A stretch of 35,174 nucleotides of DNA from Xenophilus sp. L33 (GTDB taxonomy: Bacteria > Pseudomonadota > Gammaproteobacteria > Burkholderiales > Burkholderiaceae_C): contig NZ_LMUW01000031.1 in assembly GCF_009765735.1 (NCBI RefSeq), forward strand, positions 1 through 35,174, read 5' to 3'. The notes beneath the pieces were generated by a model that saw nothing but the letters and a program-made list of their open reading frames with translations, was not told where the DNA came from and did no database searches. Each line of letters starts with the position of its first letter. Positions within the stretch are counted from its first letter, which is position 1. The translations under genes and the position numbers were made by a program. Shown here piece after piece: positions 24,018 through 33,692 of the stretch.

Positions 24018-25084
24018 GGCCGAGCGCCCCCCCGCAGTGCGTCGTTTCTCACATAGTTCTCCGGTTCATAGATCATGCCGGTCACGTCTTCCGGCGCGCT
24101 GGCGCGGCCCATCCAGGTCGACCAGCCGAGGCGTTCGCCGCCACCCAGGCGCGCCGGTGCCGCGGCGTCGCGCCGCACCACCAGTTGCACCTCCCACACG
24201 TACTCGTAGCCGATGAAGGCGCGCACCCATTCGACCAGCGCGCGCATGTCGCGGCCATCGGCGCCGCCCTGCGGCGTGAAGCGCAGGTACTGTTCGAGGT
24301 CCAGCGGCCCGATCACGAGCCGGAACTTCTGCTGCCGGTCCGGCACCACCTCGCCCGCCAACGCACCCTGGCCGAGCATCGACGACATCCGCGGCACGCC
24401 GACCCTGCAGGTGTCCTGTGGCTCGATCGCGATCCAGTGCAGCACGTATTCCTTCATCTGCACCGAGACACCGAAATAGCGCGCCAAGGTGGCCACCAGG
24501 CCATCCGGATTGCGCGCCTCGCGCACCCGGTGCGCCGCCGAGGCCCAGCGCGCATGCGGCGGCAGCGGCGTGGCATCGACCTCCGACGGCTCGTCGCCGG
24601 CCATGCGCGCGACGTAGGGCGTGAAAGTCTCGTCGTCGGCCCTGTCCAGGCCGGCAGTCGCCTGCGACTGGGCCCAGGCACGGTAGAGATGCGCCAGGTA
24701 GCGATGGTGGAACAGGTCGAGAAAGTCGGCCAGCGTGCTGTCGCGCTTGGACTCGCGGCGCTCGCGCACCGTCTCGGTGAAATGGGTCGGCAGCGGCCCG
24801 TTGGGTCCGAGCATGCCGAGGCCCAGCAGCCGGATCAGCGGACGTCCGTCGCGCTTCGCGATCTCGGCGATCTCGCGCGGCGCGAAGGTCAGCGAAGCTT
24901 GCTGGCCGAGGCGAAAGGCTTCCTCCTGCGGCCGCTGCGCCAGCCCGATGCAGGGCAGCGACCGGTTGGCGGCGGCGATGTGCCGCATCAGCGGCACGAA
25001 GCCGTGTTGCCACGGCGCACGCGCCGCATCGGCCCAGCGATCTTCGGCCGGTCGAGGGACCAGCGGCGGCGAGCCGGCCGGCAT
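24014..25084 (-). CDS. tssG: Type VI secretion baseplate protein TssG
   Basis: A 356-residue TssG (ImpH/VasB) baseplate protein that forms the wedge with TssF and TssE. Family features: FRLGQQASLTFAPREIAEI near the N-terminus, then LLGLGMLGPNGPLPTHFTE, FLDLFHHRYLAHLYRAW, and MSSMLGQGALAGEVVPDRQQKFRLVIGPLDLEQY in the second half. The length is normal, so it looks intact. The ATG at 25084 overlaps the tssF stop by one base (TGATG). The partner genes upstream, tssF and tssE, are both damaged. Confidence 0.9.
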   Translation of the reverse strand: MPAGSPPLVPRPAEDRWADAARAPWQHGFVPLMRHIAAANRSLPCIGLAQRPQEEAFRLGQQASLTFAPREIAEIAKRDGRPLIRLLGLGMLGPNGPLPTHFTETVRERRESKRDSTLADFLDLFHHRYLAHLYRAWAQSQATAGLDRADDETFTPYVARMAGDEPSEVDATPLPPHARWASAAHRVREARNPDGLVATLARYFGVSVQMKEYVLHWIAIEPQDTCRVGVPRMSSMLGQGALAGEVVPDRQQKFRLVIGPLDLEQYLRFTPQGGADGRDMRALVEWVRAFIGYEYVWEVQLVVRRDAAAPARLGGGERLGWSTWMGRASAPEDVTGMIYEPENYVRNDALRGGARP

Positions 25085-26157
25085 CAGACCACGCCCCGGC
25101 CGCCCATGCGCACCGGCCAACGCGCCACCTCGCCGCGCTGCATGGCATGCAGCACCGTCTGCGTGAAAACGTTGATCGAGACGTGGCGCGCCAGGTAGTG
25201 CTCCAGCACCAGGCCGAACAGGTAGGGGCTGCCGCCGGAGAAACCGTTCTCGTCCACCGTCAGCGCGCACTGGACGCCACGGCCATAGACCAGCGGCCCT
25301 GAACCCGGCAGCCGCCGTGTGACCGGCTCGATGCGCGAGCCGATCAGGCTCTGGATCTGCTTGTGCGCCACCACGTCGTCGGCGTTGACGAAGAGGCGCA
25401 GCATGTCGCGCAGTGCCTGGGCGCCCTGCAGGCCTTCGTGGACAAGAGCGCCCTCGGTCACCACATGAGGCCGCTCGGCGATGTGGCCCGGCGCGCCCGT
25501 GAAGGTCGCGACCGCCGAGGTGTGCAGCAGCTCGCACAGGTGCGACGCCACCTGGTCGTCGCCGGAGAGGTAGATCGGCAATCGGTCGAGCCCGCGCAGG
25601 TCGGAGAAGTTGAGCTGTCCGACCATTCGCAGCCGCAGGCGCAGGCTGCCGGTGACCTGCACATGGGCAGGCAGGTAGCGCTCCAGCGCCGGGATGTCGG
25701 GCGGCGCGCCCGTGAGCCGGGCATCGACGATCTCGATCGGCCACAGCACCGTGTCCTGGCCCGAGCGGAACTCGCACGCGGTCTCTTCGCCTTGCGGTAC
25801 CTTGGCGAAGAAGGCGCTGCCGCGCGGCACCGCAAAGCCCTTGCTGAAGTCGCCCTCCTTCACGCTGGGATGCAGCTGCGCCACCGCCATCGACGGCGTC
25901 GGGCTCACGTAGTTGGGGTAGACGACCTCCAGCAGTCGCTGCGTGAAGCGTGGAAATTCGGCGTCGAGCTTGATGCGCATGCGCGCCGACATGAAGCAGA
26001 AGGCCTCGATCAACCGTTCCACGTAGGGATCGGCGACCTCGATGCCATGCATGCCGAGACGGCGCGCGATCTTCGGATGCTGCTCGGCGAACTCGCCGGC
26101 GAGCTCGCGCATGTAGACGAGCTCCTGGTTGTAATAGTCGAGGAGATGGGGATCCAT
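25084..26157 (-). pseudogene. tssF: TssF with a large in-frame internal deletion
   Basis: An open reading frame of 357 residues, while TssF (ImpG/VasA) proteins are usually about 580-630. The N-terminal part matches the family from the first residue (MDPHLLDYYNQELVYMREL, DPYVERLIEAFCFMSAR, LDAEFPRFTQRLLEVVYPNY). The last 115 residues match the family's C-terminus (IEPVTRRLPGSGPLVYGRG, FGLVLEHYLARHVSINVFTQT, RGEVARWPVR). The middle, normally some 200-250 residues with the FAFP/HEYF region, is missing; the join lies near residue 240-247, at about 25415-25440. The frame is kept. A folded baseplate subunit seems unlikely. It starts three bases after the chimeric tssE stop. Confidence 0.82.
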
Positions 26158-26160
26158 GGA

Positions 26161-26577
26161 TCAGCTTCGCAGGATCGAGATCCGGTTGGTCTCCAGGTCG
26201 ACGGCGCTTTGCACCGTGAATTCCACCGGGTAGGGCTCCATGTGCAACATGGCGCTGATCTCGAATTGCAGGATGTTGTAGGTGGCATCACCCTGCCCCT
26301 GGCGCATCGGCTTGACCACCACCGAACCGGGCAGCAGGCGCGGCTCGAAGTCCGCAATGGCGCGCCGGATCATCTTCTCGATGTCGGCCCACCTGCGCTC
26401 CGACAGGTAAGCACGCTCGGGGGGTCGGTAGGTAGCGGCGATGTTGACCTTGCCGCCGGCCGCCTTGACGGCTCCGATGAAATCGTTCACCGACGCCTTG
26501 AAGCCAGGACTCAGATCGTCGAGCGACCGACTCGTGGGGAATTGCGCCACCCACGCGGCGCCACTCAATTCACTCAC
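26161..26577 (-). pseudogene. Chimeric ORF: unrelated N-terminus fused to the C-terminal half of TssE
   Basis: 138 residues from a GTG at 26577, with GAGGAG nine bases upstream. Residues from about 60 to the end are the C-terminal half of TssE/gp25 (DIEKMIRRAIADFEPRLLPG, YNILQFEISAMLHMEPYPVE). The N-terminal 80 or so residues of TssE are absent. In their place are about 58 residues (AAWVAQFPTSRSLDDLSPGF, GKVNIAATYRPPERAYL) that look like the beginning of a different protein, perhaps a peptidoglycan-hydrolase-like one often found near such loci; that likeness is from memory and uncertain. The join is in frame near 26400. It is probably a deletion scar rather than a designed fusion. Confidence 0.7.
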
Positions 26578-26635
26578 GATCCCGAACTCCTCGACGTCCG
26601 ACGAGCGTATATCGGCAGCGTCACCGACGCTGACC

Positions 26636-27130
26636 TCAACGCACGCCCCACAACTCCATCCGCAGGCCTGCGAACTCCGCGGCCAAGTGCAGCCCGATAC
26701 CGCCATGGCGCAGCATGTGTTCCCACAGCGGGCCGCGTGGATCGACCTGGAAGTAGACGAAGCCGGCGTTGAACGGAATCTGCCGCGGCGGCACCGGCAA
26801 GGCATTGAGGGCGATGCCCGGCAAGTGCAGACGAACCTGGTCGAGCAATCGATCGCTCGGCCCGACCTTGCACTGCGCCGGGAATTGCTGGGCCAACTGA
26901 TCGGGCGGCATCTGCGCCGACACCGCGAGCACCAGACTGCTGAAGCCGGCCAGCACGCCTGGGTCGACGTTGGCGACGTGCATGCCGTGCGTGCGCGCCT
27001 CGATCGGGATGCTCTGCGCGCTGCGGATCAGGATGTCGTTGAGCAGCGCCTGGACGTCGCGGATCAGGTCATGAAAGCTCTGCTGCGGCGTCAGGTGCAG
27101 GTAGTGCGGATGCTGTGCCGGCCGGCGCGT
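26636..27130 (-). pseudogene. tssK: TssK, C-terminal fragment only
   Basis: About 165 codons that read as the last third of TssK (ImpJ/VasE): SFHDLIRDVQALLNDILI, then PPRQIPFNAGFVYFQVD and a final GLRMELWGVR before the TGA. TssK links the baseplate to the membrane complex and is normally about 440-450 residues. Upstream the frame continues into the truncated clpV reading on another frame, so the 5' boundary at about 27130 is approximate and marks the deletion join. The first ATG within the fragment is at 26983. The 58 bp after its stop include a small hairpin (CAGCGTC/GACGCTG, 26616-26632) and the ribosome binding site of the chimeric ORF. Confidence 0.75.
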
Positions 27131-29396
27131 GGTGGTTCGGATGCGGGTCGTCGCAGAGTTGGCTGATCAGGTCGGATCCGGTGTTGCTGGTGAGGAGGAT
27201 CAGCGTGTTCTTGAAGTCGATCACGCGCCCTTCGCCGTCCTCCATCCAGCCCTTGTCGAAGACCTGGTAGAAAACTTCGTGGACGTCGGGATGGGCCTTC
27301 TCGACCTCGTCGAGCAGGATCACGCTGTAGGGCCGACGCCGCACTGCCTCGGTCAGCACGCCGCCCTCGCCGTAGCCGACATAGCCGGGCGGTGCACCCT
27401 TGAGCGAGGAGACGGTGTGTGCCTCCTGGTATTCGCTCATGTTGATGGTGATGAGGTTCTGCTCGCCGCCGTAGAGCGCCTCCGCCAATGCCAACGCGGT
27501 CTCGGTCTTGCCGACGCCCGACGGCCCCACCAGCAGGAAGGTGCCGACCGGCTTGCCTGGATCGGTGAGCCCCGCCCGTGCCCCCTGCACCCGCTTCGCC
27601 ACGATCTCCAGCGCAGGGTCCTGGCCCATCACGCGTTCGCGCAGATGATCTGCCAGCATCAGCACGGCGGCGATCTCGTCCTGCACCATGCGCCCGACCG
27701 GGATGCCGGTCCAATCGGAGACGATGGCCGCCATCACCGCTTCGTCAACCTCCGGGAAAATCAACGGCTGGTCGCCTTGGCGCTGGCCGAGTTGGACTTC
27801 CAACGCGACCGCCTCGATGGCGACGTCGGCGCGTGCGGGCGCATTTGGCTCGAGTGTCGACAGCTGCTTGCGCAGCACATGGATGCGCTCGACCAGGCCG
27901 AGCTCGTCTTGCCAGTGCGCCTCGCGCATCGCCAGCTCGGCCTGGGTCTCGCGGATGCGTTGGCTGAGTGCATCGAGTTGCGCTTGCCGCTTTTTGCCGA
28001 TCGCCGCTTCCTGCAGGAACAGCTCCTGCTCGAGCTTCAAGGCAACAACGCGCTGGCGCAGGTGCTCCACCGCCGCCGGCGGCGCCTGCAGCGACATCGC
28101 GACACGGGCGCAGGCGGTATCGAGCAAGCTGATCGCCTTGTCCGGCAACTGACGCGACGGGATGTAGCGCTGCGACAGCGTTACGGCGGCCACCACCGCC
28201 TCGTCGAGCACGGTCACGCCGTGGTGTTCGGCGAAGGTACCGACCAGGCCGCGCACCATCTCGACCGCCGAGGCCTCCAGTGGCTCCAGCACCTGCAGCA
28301 CCTGGAAGCGCCGGGTCAGAGCCGGGTCTTTCTCGATGTGCTTCTTGTATTCGCTCCGTGTGGTGGCGCCCACGGTGCGCAGCGTGCCGCGCGCCAGTGC
28401 CGGCTTGAGCAGATTAGCGGCGTCCCCCGTGCCGGCCTGGCCACCGGCGCCGACCAGCGTATGGATCTCGTCGACGAAGAGAATGACGGGCTGCTCGGAC
28501 TTGCTCGCTTCCTCGAGCAGGGTCTTGAGGCGGGCCTCGAACTCGCCGCGCATGCTGGCGCCGGCCAGCAGCGCGCCGACGTCGAGGTTGAGCAGGCGCA
28601 CTTGACGCAGCGCCGACGGCACTTCTTCCCGCGCGATTGCCAGCGCCAGGCCTTCGACCACCGCGGTCTTGCCCACACCCGCCTCGCCGGTCAACAACGG
28701 ATTGTTCTGGCGCCGCCGCAACAGGATGTCGACCATGGTGCGGATTTCGTGCCCCCGGCCGATGACCGGGTCGATCTTGCCGGCACGCGCCCGCTCGGTG
28801 AGGTCGACGCAATACTTGGCGAGTGCCGACTGGCCGTTCGACGCCGGCTCGGCAATAGCCCCGCTCGCCTCGCCCGGCACCGCCGCGGCCATGCCGGAGC
28901 CATCGTGCGGACCTTCATTTTCTTCAGGCGAGCCGGCGACGATGGCCGGCATTTGTTCGATCAACTGGTCGACCGGGATGCGCTGAAAGGCCGAAGAGAT
29001 GCGGACCAGCACGCCACGCAGGTCGGGCGACTGCGCCAGCGCAGCGAAAAGCCAGCCGCTGCGGATGCAGCGCCCGTTGAATTCCAGGCTCGACAGGATC
29101 CAGGCCCGCTCGATGGCCTCGCCGATGTGGTGCGAGAAGTCGCTCAGCGACGAGGCGCCCGAAGGCAAGGCACCGAGAGCTGCCGTCAGGTCGCGCTCGA
29201 CCGTCTGCGGCTCGATTCGAAAATGCCTGCAGATCCGGTGCAGGTCGTTGTCATTGACCTGCCACAGCTGATGCAGCCAGTGCGTGAGTTCCACATACGG
29301 ATTGCCGCGCAGCTTGGCGAAGGCGGTTGCAGACTCGATGGCCCTGAAGGTGGAAAGATTGAGCTTGCCGAACAAGGCGCGGCGAGAGAGAGCCAA
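27069..29396 (-). pseudogene. clpV: ClpV (TssH) ATPase, truncated in the second AAA+ domain
   Basis: 775 residues, of which about 750 match ClpV, the AAA+ unfoldase that recycles contracted T6SS sheaths. Visible: Clp N-domain (LFGKLNLSTFRAIESATAF, RGNPYVELTHWLHQL), Walker A GEAGVGKT (237-244), Walker B ILFVDE, the coiled-coil middle (about 440-540), second Walker A GPSGVGKT (624-631), GYVGYGEGG pore loop and Walker B LLDEVEK. The match ends after TSNTGSDLISQLCDDP. The arginine finger, sensor 2 and small D2 domain (about 120-140 residues) are gone, and the last 24 residues are read from tssK in a wrong frame. The start is TTG at 29396 with AGGG upstream; an in-frame TAG four codons before it rules out an earlier start. 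Confidence 0.85.
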
Positions 29397-29678
29397 GGCT
29401 GCGCCCTACCGATGTGGCGCAGACCTGGCTGCGGCCGAGACGCTATGGGAGGCCTGTTGGCGGGTGCGCGCGGTCCGCACGGGAGCATGCAGCCCCGAAG
29501 CCGTTGGAGTCATCTGAATCAACGGCGCTGACGCCGCTCCCTGTCACTATCGTTGTTCTAGGGCGCAGACTGTAAGCCCGCACAGTGCGTGGCCGCCCAA
29601 CCCAAGATCCGATAAGAGACGAGAAACTTCCGACCGTTGCCCGCGGCCGGCGCGGCGCGCCCACCGATCAACTGCCGA
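29397..29678. other. Intergenic region upstream of clpV, no gene seen
   Basis: This 282 bp gap separates the end of the edd-eda-HAD operon from the T6SS remnant, both on the minus strand. It should hold the terminator of the former and the promoter of the latter. No stem with a T tract, no sigma-54 site and no convincing -35/-10 pair was found. CCGATCAAC occurs twice with an 11-base step (29664-29672 and 29675-29683), the second copy covering the HAD stop codon. Short open frames here do not look coding. Confidence 0.5.
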
Positions 29679-30404
29679 TCAACACCCCAGCAAATCCGCC
29701 AACACCCCGATGTCCCGCGCATGCAGCGTATTCCCCGCCTGCGCCGACACATCCTTCGGCCGCGACGCGCCGAATTCCAGCGGCCGCTCGATGTACCCGG
29801 TGCGCAACCCGCAGCCACGCGCCGCCGCCAGGTCGTCGTGGTGGGCCGCGGCCAGCATCACCTGCCCCGGCGTGACGTCGAACACCGCGGCGACGCCGAG
29901 GTAGGTGCGCGGGTCCGGCTTGTAGGCCTTGAACACCTCGGCCGAGAGCACGCAGTCCCAGGGCAGGCCGGCGCGCTTGGCCATCTCGGTGAGCAGGCCG
30001 ATATTGCCGTTCGACAGCGGCGTGATGAAGTACTTGCGCTTCAGGCGCGCCAGTCCGTCGACCGCGTCGGGCCAGGCGGGCAGCCGGTGCCAGGCGGTGT
30101 TGAGTTCCTTCTTGCGCGCCGCGTCGAGGTCGGTCACGCCGAACTCGGCCAGCACCTGGCCGAGGATGCCCATGTGCAGTTCGTCGAGCAGCGTGAAGCC
30201 GCCCTCGCCGGCCGCGATGCGCGCCATCACGCCCTTCATGGCCGGCTGGTAGCCCGCGCGCCAGGCCAGCGCGAAGGCGCCGCCGTCGACGCCGGGCAGG
30301 AGCCGCTCGACCTCGGCGGCGATCCCGCCGTGCCAGTCGACGACGGTGCCGAACACATCGAAGGCGATGACCTTGAGGTCGCTGGCGTCGAAGGTGTCGG
30401 GCAT
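29679..30404 (-). CDS. Haloacid dehalogenase, type II (HAD superfamily)
   Basis: A 241-residue HAD hydrolase of the L-2-haloacid dehalogenase type. The nucleophile is Asp16 in [11 protein letters not shown], with Thr20 after it; the other catalytic regions are LSNGN (Ser131, Asn132), FKAYKPDP (Lys162) and [11 protein letters not shown] (186-196). It would remove a halogen from short 2-haloacids with inversion, although many family members act on other small substrates. It starts 11 bases after the eda stop and is the third gene of the edd-eda operon, which is not an obvious partner for dehalogenation; a housekeeping phosphatase-like role is possible. Confidence 0.85.
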   Translation of the reverse strand: MPDTFDASDLKVIAFDVFGTVVDWHGGIAAEVERLLPGVDGGAFALAWRAGYQPAMKGVMARIAAGEGGFTLLDELHMGILGQVLAEFGVTDLDAARKKELNTAWHRLPAWPDAVDGLARLKRKYFITPLSNGNIGLLTEMAKRAGLPWDCVLSAEVFKAYKPDPRTYLGVAAVFDVTPGQVMLAAAHHDDLAAARGCGLRTGYIERPLEFGASRPKDVSAQAGNTLHARDIGVLADLLGC

Positions 30405-30415
30405 CGCGCCGCCCC

Positions 30416-31057
30416 TCAGCGCGCCAGTTGGCTGGCCTCGCGCGCCAGCGCCTCGATGCGGCCCCAGTCGCCGGCGGCGATGGCGTCGGTGGGCACGATC
30501 CACGAGCCGCCGACGCAGGCCACGTTGGGCAGCGCCAGGAACTCGTGTGCGTTGCCGGCGTGGACGCCGCCGGTCGGGCAGAACTTGATGTCGCCGAAAG
30601 GCCCCTGCCAGGCTTTCAGCATGGCCAGGCCGCCGGCCTGCACGGCCGGGAAGAACTTGAATTCGGTGAGGCCGTCTTCCTGGCCCAGCATGACTTCGCT
30701 GCCGGTGGCGACGCCGGGCAGGAGCGGCAGCCCGAGGTCGTGACAGGCCTTGCCGACCGCGCGCGTGTAGCCCGGGCTGACGCCGAACTTGGCACCGGCC
30801 AAGGCCGAGGCCTGGGCATCGGCGGCGCTGCGGATGGTGCCGGCGCCAGCCACCGCTTCAGGCACTTCCTTGGCGATGATCTCGATGCATTCGAGCGCCT
30901 CGCGGGTGCGCAGCGTGACCTCGAGCATGCGGATGCCGCCCGCCACCAGCGCGCGCGCCAGCGGCACCGCGTCCTTCACGTCGTGCAGCACGATGACCGG
31001 GATGACCGGCGCGTCGCGCATGACGTCGAGCGCGGTGAGAGGTGTGTTCACAGCCAT
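30416..31057 (-). CDS. eda: KDPG / 4-hydroxy-2-oxoglutarate aldolase
   Basis: A 213-residue class I aldolase of the Entner-Doudoroff pathway that splits 2-keto-3-deoxy-6-phosphogluconate into pyruvate and glyceraldehyde-3-phosphate. Glu46 and Arg50 (EVTLRT) and Schiff-base Lys134 (FKFFPA) sit one position from their E. coli counterparts (45, 49, 133). The start overlaps the end of edd by ten bases, showing coupled translation. It is paralogous to DgoA at 18078. Confidence 0.95.
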   Translation of the reverse strand: MAVNTPLTALDVMRDAPVIPVIVLHDVKDAVPLARALVAGGIRMLEVTLRTREALECIEIIAKEVPEAVAGAGTIRSAADAQASALAGAKFGVSPGYTRAVGKACHDLGLPLLPGVATGSEVMLGQEDGLTEFKFFPAVQAGGLAMLKAWQGPFGDIKFCPTGGVHAGNAHEFLALPNVACVGGSWIVPTDAIAAGDWGRIEALAREASQLAR

Positions 31058-32886
31058 GAGCAGGCTCCTTCTTCAGCGGTGGTTGCATTGCGGCGCATGC
31101 CGGCGAACAGGTCGCGGCCGAGGCCGCGGCCGTTGGCGGCGCGCAGCGCGTCGGGCAGCAGCGCATTCTCGCGCGCGGCCCATTCGTCGGCCGGCAACAG
31201 CACGGTGAGGGTGCCGGCGACGCCGTCGAGGCGGATCAGGTCGCCGTCGCGCACCTTGGCCAGCGGGCCGCCGGCGGCCGCTTCGGGCGAGACGTGGATC
31301 GCAGCCGGCACCTTGCCCGACGCGCCGCTCATGCGGCCGTCGGTGACCAGCGCGACCCGGAAGCCCTTGCCCTGCAGGATCGACAGCGGCGGCGTCAGCT
31401 TGTGCAGTTCGGGCATGCCGTTGGCCTGCGGGCCCTGCCAGCGCACGACGCAGACCACGTCGCGCTCCAGTTCGCCGGCGGTGAAGGCCTTCTGCAGCGC
31501 CTGCTGCGAGTCGAAGACCCGCGCCGGCGCCTCGATGACATGCCGGTCTTCCGGCACCGAGGAGATCTTGATGACGCTGCGGCCCAGGTTGCCGCTCAGC
31601 AGCTTCAGGCCGCCGGTGGCGCTGAAGGGCGACGAGACCGGCCGCGCGACCGCGTCGTTCTTCGACGGCGCCGCCGGCTGCCACTTGAGCGAACCGGGCT
31701 CGGTCGGCGCACCGACCAGGCTCGGGATGTTGGCGAATTCGCGGATGCCGCCGGCCCGCACGCTCAGCACGTCCTCGTGCATCAGCCCGGCGTCGAGCAG
31801 TTCGCCGATGACGAAGCCCGGGCCGCCCGCGGCCTGGAACTCGTTGACGTCGGCGCTGCCGTTCGGATAGACGCGGGTCAGCAGCGGCACCACGTCCGAC
31901 AGCGACGAGAAGTCGTCCCAGTCGATCAGGATGCCCGCGGCGCGCGCCACCGCGACCCAGTGGATCAGGTGGTTGGTCGAGCCGCCGGTGGCTAGCAGCG
32001 CGGCCATCGCGTTGACGATCACGCGCTCGTCGACCAGTTCGCCGATCGGCGGCACCGCGTGCGTGCCCTCGCCCGCGCGGCCGAGCACGGTGCGCACCGC
32101 CTCGCGGGTGAGCGCATCGCGCATCGAGTCGCCGGGCTGGATGAAGGCGGTGCCGGGCACGTGCAGACCCATCGCCTCGAGCAGCATCTGGTTGCTGTTG
32201 GCGGTGCCGTAGAAGGTGCAGGTGCCTTGGCCGTGGTAGGCCTGCATCTCGGCGTCGAGCAGGCCCTGGCGGCCGACCAGGCCGAGCGCGGCCTGCTCGC
32301 GCACCTTCGACTTGGCGCTGTTCGACAGGCCCGAGGGCATCGGGCCGGCCGGCACGAAGACCATCGGCAGGTGGCCGAAGTGCAGCGCGCCGATCAGGAG
32401 GCCCGGGACGATCTTGTCGCAGACGCCGAGCAGCAGCGCGGCGTCGAACATGTCGTGGGTCAGGGCCACCGCGGTGCCCATGGCGATCACGTCGCGGCTG
32501 AACAGGCTCAGCTCCATGCCGGGCGTGCCCTGGGTGACGCCGTCGCACATCGCCGGCACGCCGCCCGCGACCTGCGCGGTGGCGCCGAGGCGCCGGGCCT
32601 CGTGCTTCACGATGTCGGGGTAGCCCTGGTAGGGCGCGTGCGCCGACAGCATGTCGTTGTAGGCGGTAACGATGCCGATGTTGGGCGCCCGCTCGCTCAC
32701 CACCCGGAACTTGTCGTTGGCTGGAATGCCGGCCACCGCGTGGGCGACGTTGGCGCAGCCCATGCGGTCGGAGCCGCGGTCGCGGTCGCGGGTCTCGGCC
32801 ACTTCCTGCAGGTAGGCGCCTCGCAGGGTTCGGCTGCGCGTGCGAATGCGCTCGGTGACATCGCGGACTGTGGAATGTAGGGTCAT
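31048..32886 (-). CDS. edd: Phosphogluconate dehydratase
   Basis: A 612-residue Fe-S dehydratase of the IlvD/Edd family that turns 6-phosphogluconate into KDPG, the first step of the Entner-Doudoroff pathway. Family signatures are visible: [75 protein letters not shown] and [20 protein letters not shown]. The length matches Edd (about 600). The ATG at 32886 starts the typical N-terminus ([14 protein letters not shown]), though without a good ribosome binding site; the frame remains open upstream to 32964. It is first in the operon edd-eda-HAD. No regulator of the hexR type lies nearby. Confidence 0.95.
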   Translation of the reverse strand: MTLHSTVRDVTERIRTRSRTLRGAYLQEVAETRDRDRGSDRMGCANVAHAVAGIPANDKFRVVSERAPNIGIVTAYNDMLSAHAPYQGYPDIVKHEARRLGATAQVAGGVPAMCDGVTQGTPGMELSLFSRDVIAMGTAVALTHDMFDAALLLGVCDKIVPGLLIGALHFGHLPMVFVPAGPMPSGLSNSAKSKVREQAALGLVGRQGLLDAEMQAYHGQGTCTFYGTANSNQMLLEAMGLHVPGTAFIQPGDSMRDALTREAVRTVLGRAGEGTHAVPPIGELVDERVIVNAMAALLATGGSTNHLIHWVAVARAAGILIDWDDFSSLSDVVPLLTRVYPNGSADVNEFQAAGGPGFVIGELLDAGLMHEDVLSVRAGGIREFANIPSLVGAPTEPGSLKWQPAAPSKNDAVARPVSSPFSATGGLKLLSGNLGRSVIKISSVPEDRHVIEAPARVFDSQQALQKAFTAGELERDVVCVVRWQGPQANGMPELHKLTPPLSILQGKGFRVALVTDGRMSGASGKVPAAIHVSPEAAAGGPLAKVRDGDLIRLDGVAGTLTVLLPADEWAARENALLPDALRAANGRGLGRDLFAGMRRNATTAEEGACSWL

Positions 32887-32963
32887 GGGGATGTGTCGCT
32901 CTGCCGGCAAGCCGCGAAACCGTGGGGCGGCTCGATCGCGCATCCTATCAAGCCCACCCGGCA

Positions 32964-32990
32964 AAAAGCCCGCGACGCGGGGCTTTTGTT
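32964..32990 (-). terminator. Rho-independent terminator after the OmpA-like gene
   Basis: AAAAGCCC (32964-32971) and GGGCTTTT (32980-32987) form an 8 bp stem with an 8-base loop. Read on the minus strand the stem is followed by five T's. It lies about 105 bp beyond the stop of the OmpA-like gene and about 80 bp before edd, and so separates the two units. The rest of the 206 bp gap (32887-33092) shows no gene. Confidence 0.8.
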
Positions 32991-33092
32991 CATCGACAGC
33001 GCGGACCGGCCTGCCCGGGCCGCTGCTGTCGCCCCTGCCTCGGCAGGCGTTGCAGGAAGCGAGCCAGGCTGCGCCCGGTCGCCGCCGCGGGC

Positions 33093-33650
33093 TCAGTCGA
33101 CCAGGCGGACCTCGACCCGGCGCGCGGACGCGTCGTTGCCGGTGCCGGCGGTGTCCGCGGGCTTCTGCATCTCGATCTTGTCGGCCGGCACGCCCAGGCC
33201 GACCAGCACGTCGCGCACCGTTCCGGCGCGCTTCTTGGCCAGCGCGTCGTTGGCGACGGGGTCGCCGGTGGTGTCGTGGTAGCCGGAGACGACCGCCTTG
33301 TGGCCGGCCTCGACGCCCTTGATGACCGCGGCCAGCGCCTCGGCGGCACCCGGCGCCAGGTCGGCACTGGCGGTGGCGAAATAGAAGTTCACGACGCCGC
33401 CGACCACCTGGATGCTGGCGCCGTCGGGGATCACCACGGTGACCGTCTCGGTGACCTCCGCCACGGTGGTGGCGGGTGCCGGCGCGGCCGCTGCCGCCGC
33501 GGCGACCGGCGCAGGCGCCGCAGCCGCTCCCACGTGGGCGCGGTGATACAGCACGATCCCGATCACGAAGAAGATCACCAGGGCAATGAGGCCGAACAGG
33601 AAGGCCAGGATGAAGTTTTGCTGGCCTTCGTCATCGACGGTTGCGGACAT
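33093..33650 (-). CDS. OmpA-family protein with N-terminal membrane anchor
   Basis: A 185-residue protein with one transmembrane helix (about 13-35, [23 protein letters not shown]), an Ala/Pro-rich periplasmic linker (40-62) and a C-terminal OmpA-like peptidoglycan-binding domain (about 85-185). In the latter, [11 protein letters not shown] starts the domain, and [20 protein letters not shown] and [10 protein letters not shown] carry the Asp and Arg expected to hold diaminopimelate. It would tether the inner membrane to the cell wall, like MotB-type or Pal-like proteins, but no partner is adjacent. GGAG lies nine bases before the ATG. It diverges from the chaC gene, 42 bp away. Confidence 0.85.
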   Translation of the reverse strand: MSATVDDEGQQNFILAFLFGLIALVIFFVIGIVLYHRAHVGAAAAPAPVAAAAAAAPAPATTVAEVTETVTVVIPDGASIQVVGGVVNFYFATASADLAPGAAEALAAVIKGVEAGHKAVVSGYHDTTGDPVANDALAKKRAGTVRDVLVGLGVPADKIEMQKPADTAGTGNDASARRVEVRLVD

Positions 33651-33692
33651 GGGACGGTCTCCGTATCTGAGGGGTAGGTAAATAATGGTGCG

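Noticed and set aside
26616..26632. Hairpin CAGCGTC/GACGCTG after the tssK stop
   Set aside because: Seven base pairs without a T tract; it could be chance in GC-rich DNA.
29443..29664. 73-codon minus-strand frame upstream of clpV
   Set aside because: No ribosome binding site, no recognisable domain, and composition unlike the neighbouring genes.
29664..29683. Direct repeat CCGATCAAC with an 11-base step across the HAD stop codon
   Set aside because: Two 9-base copies are too little for an attachment site or iteron array, and no integrase or replication gene is near.
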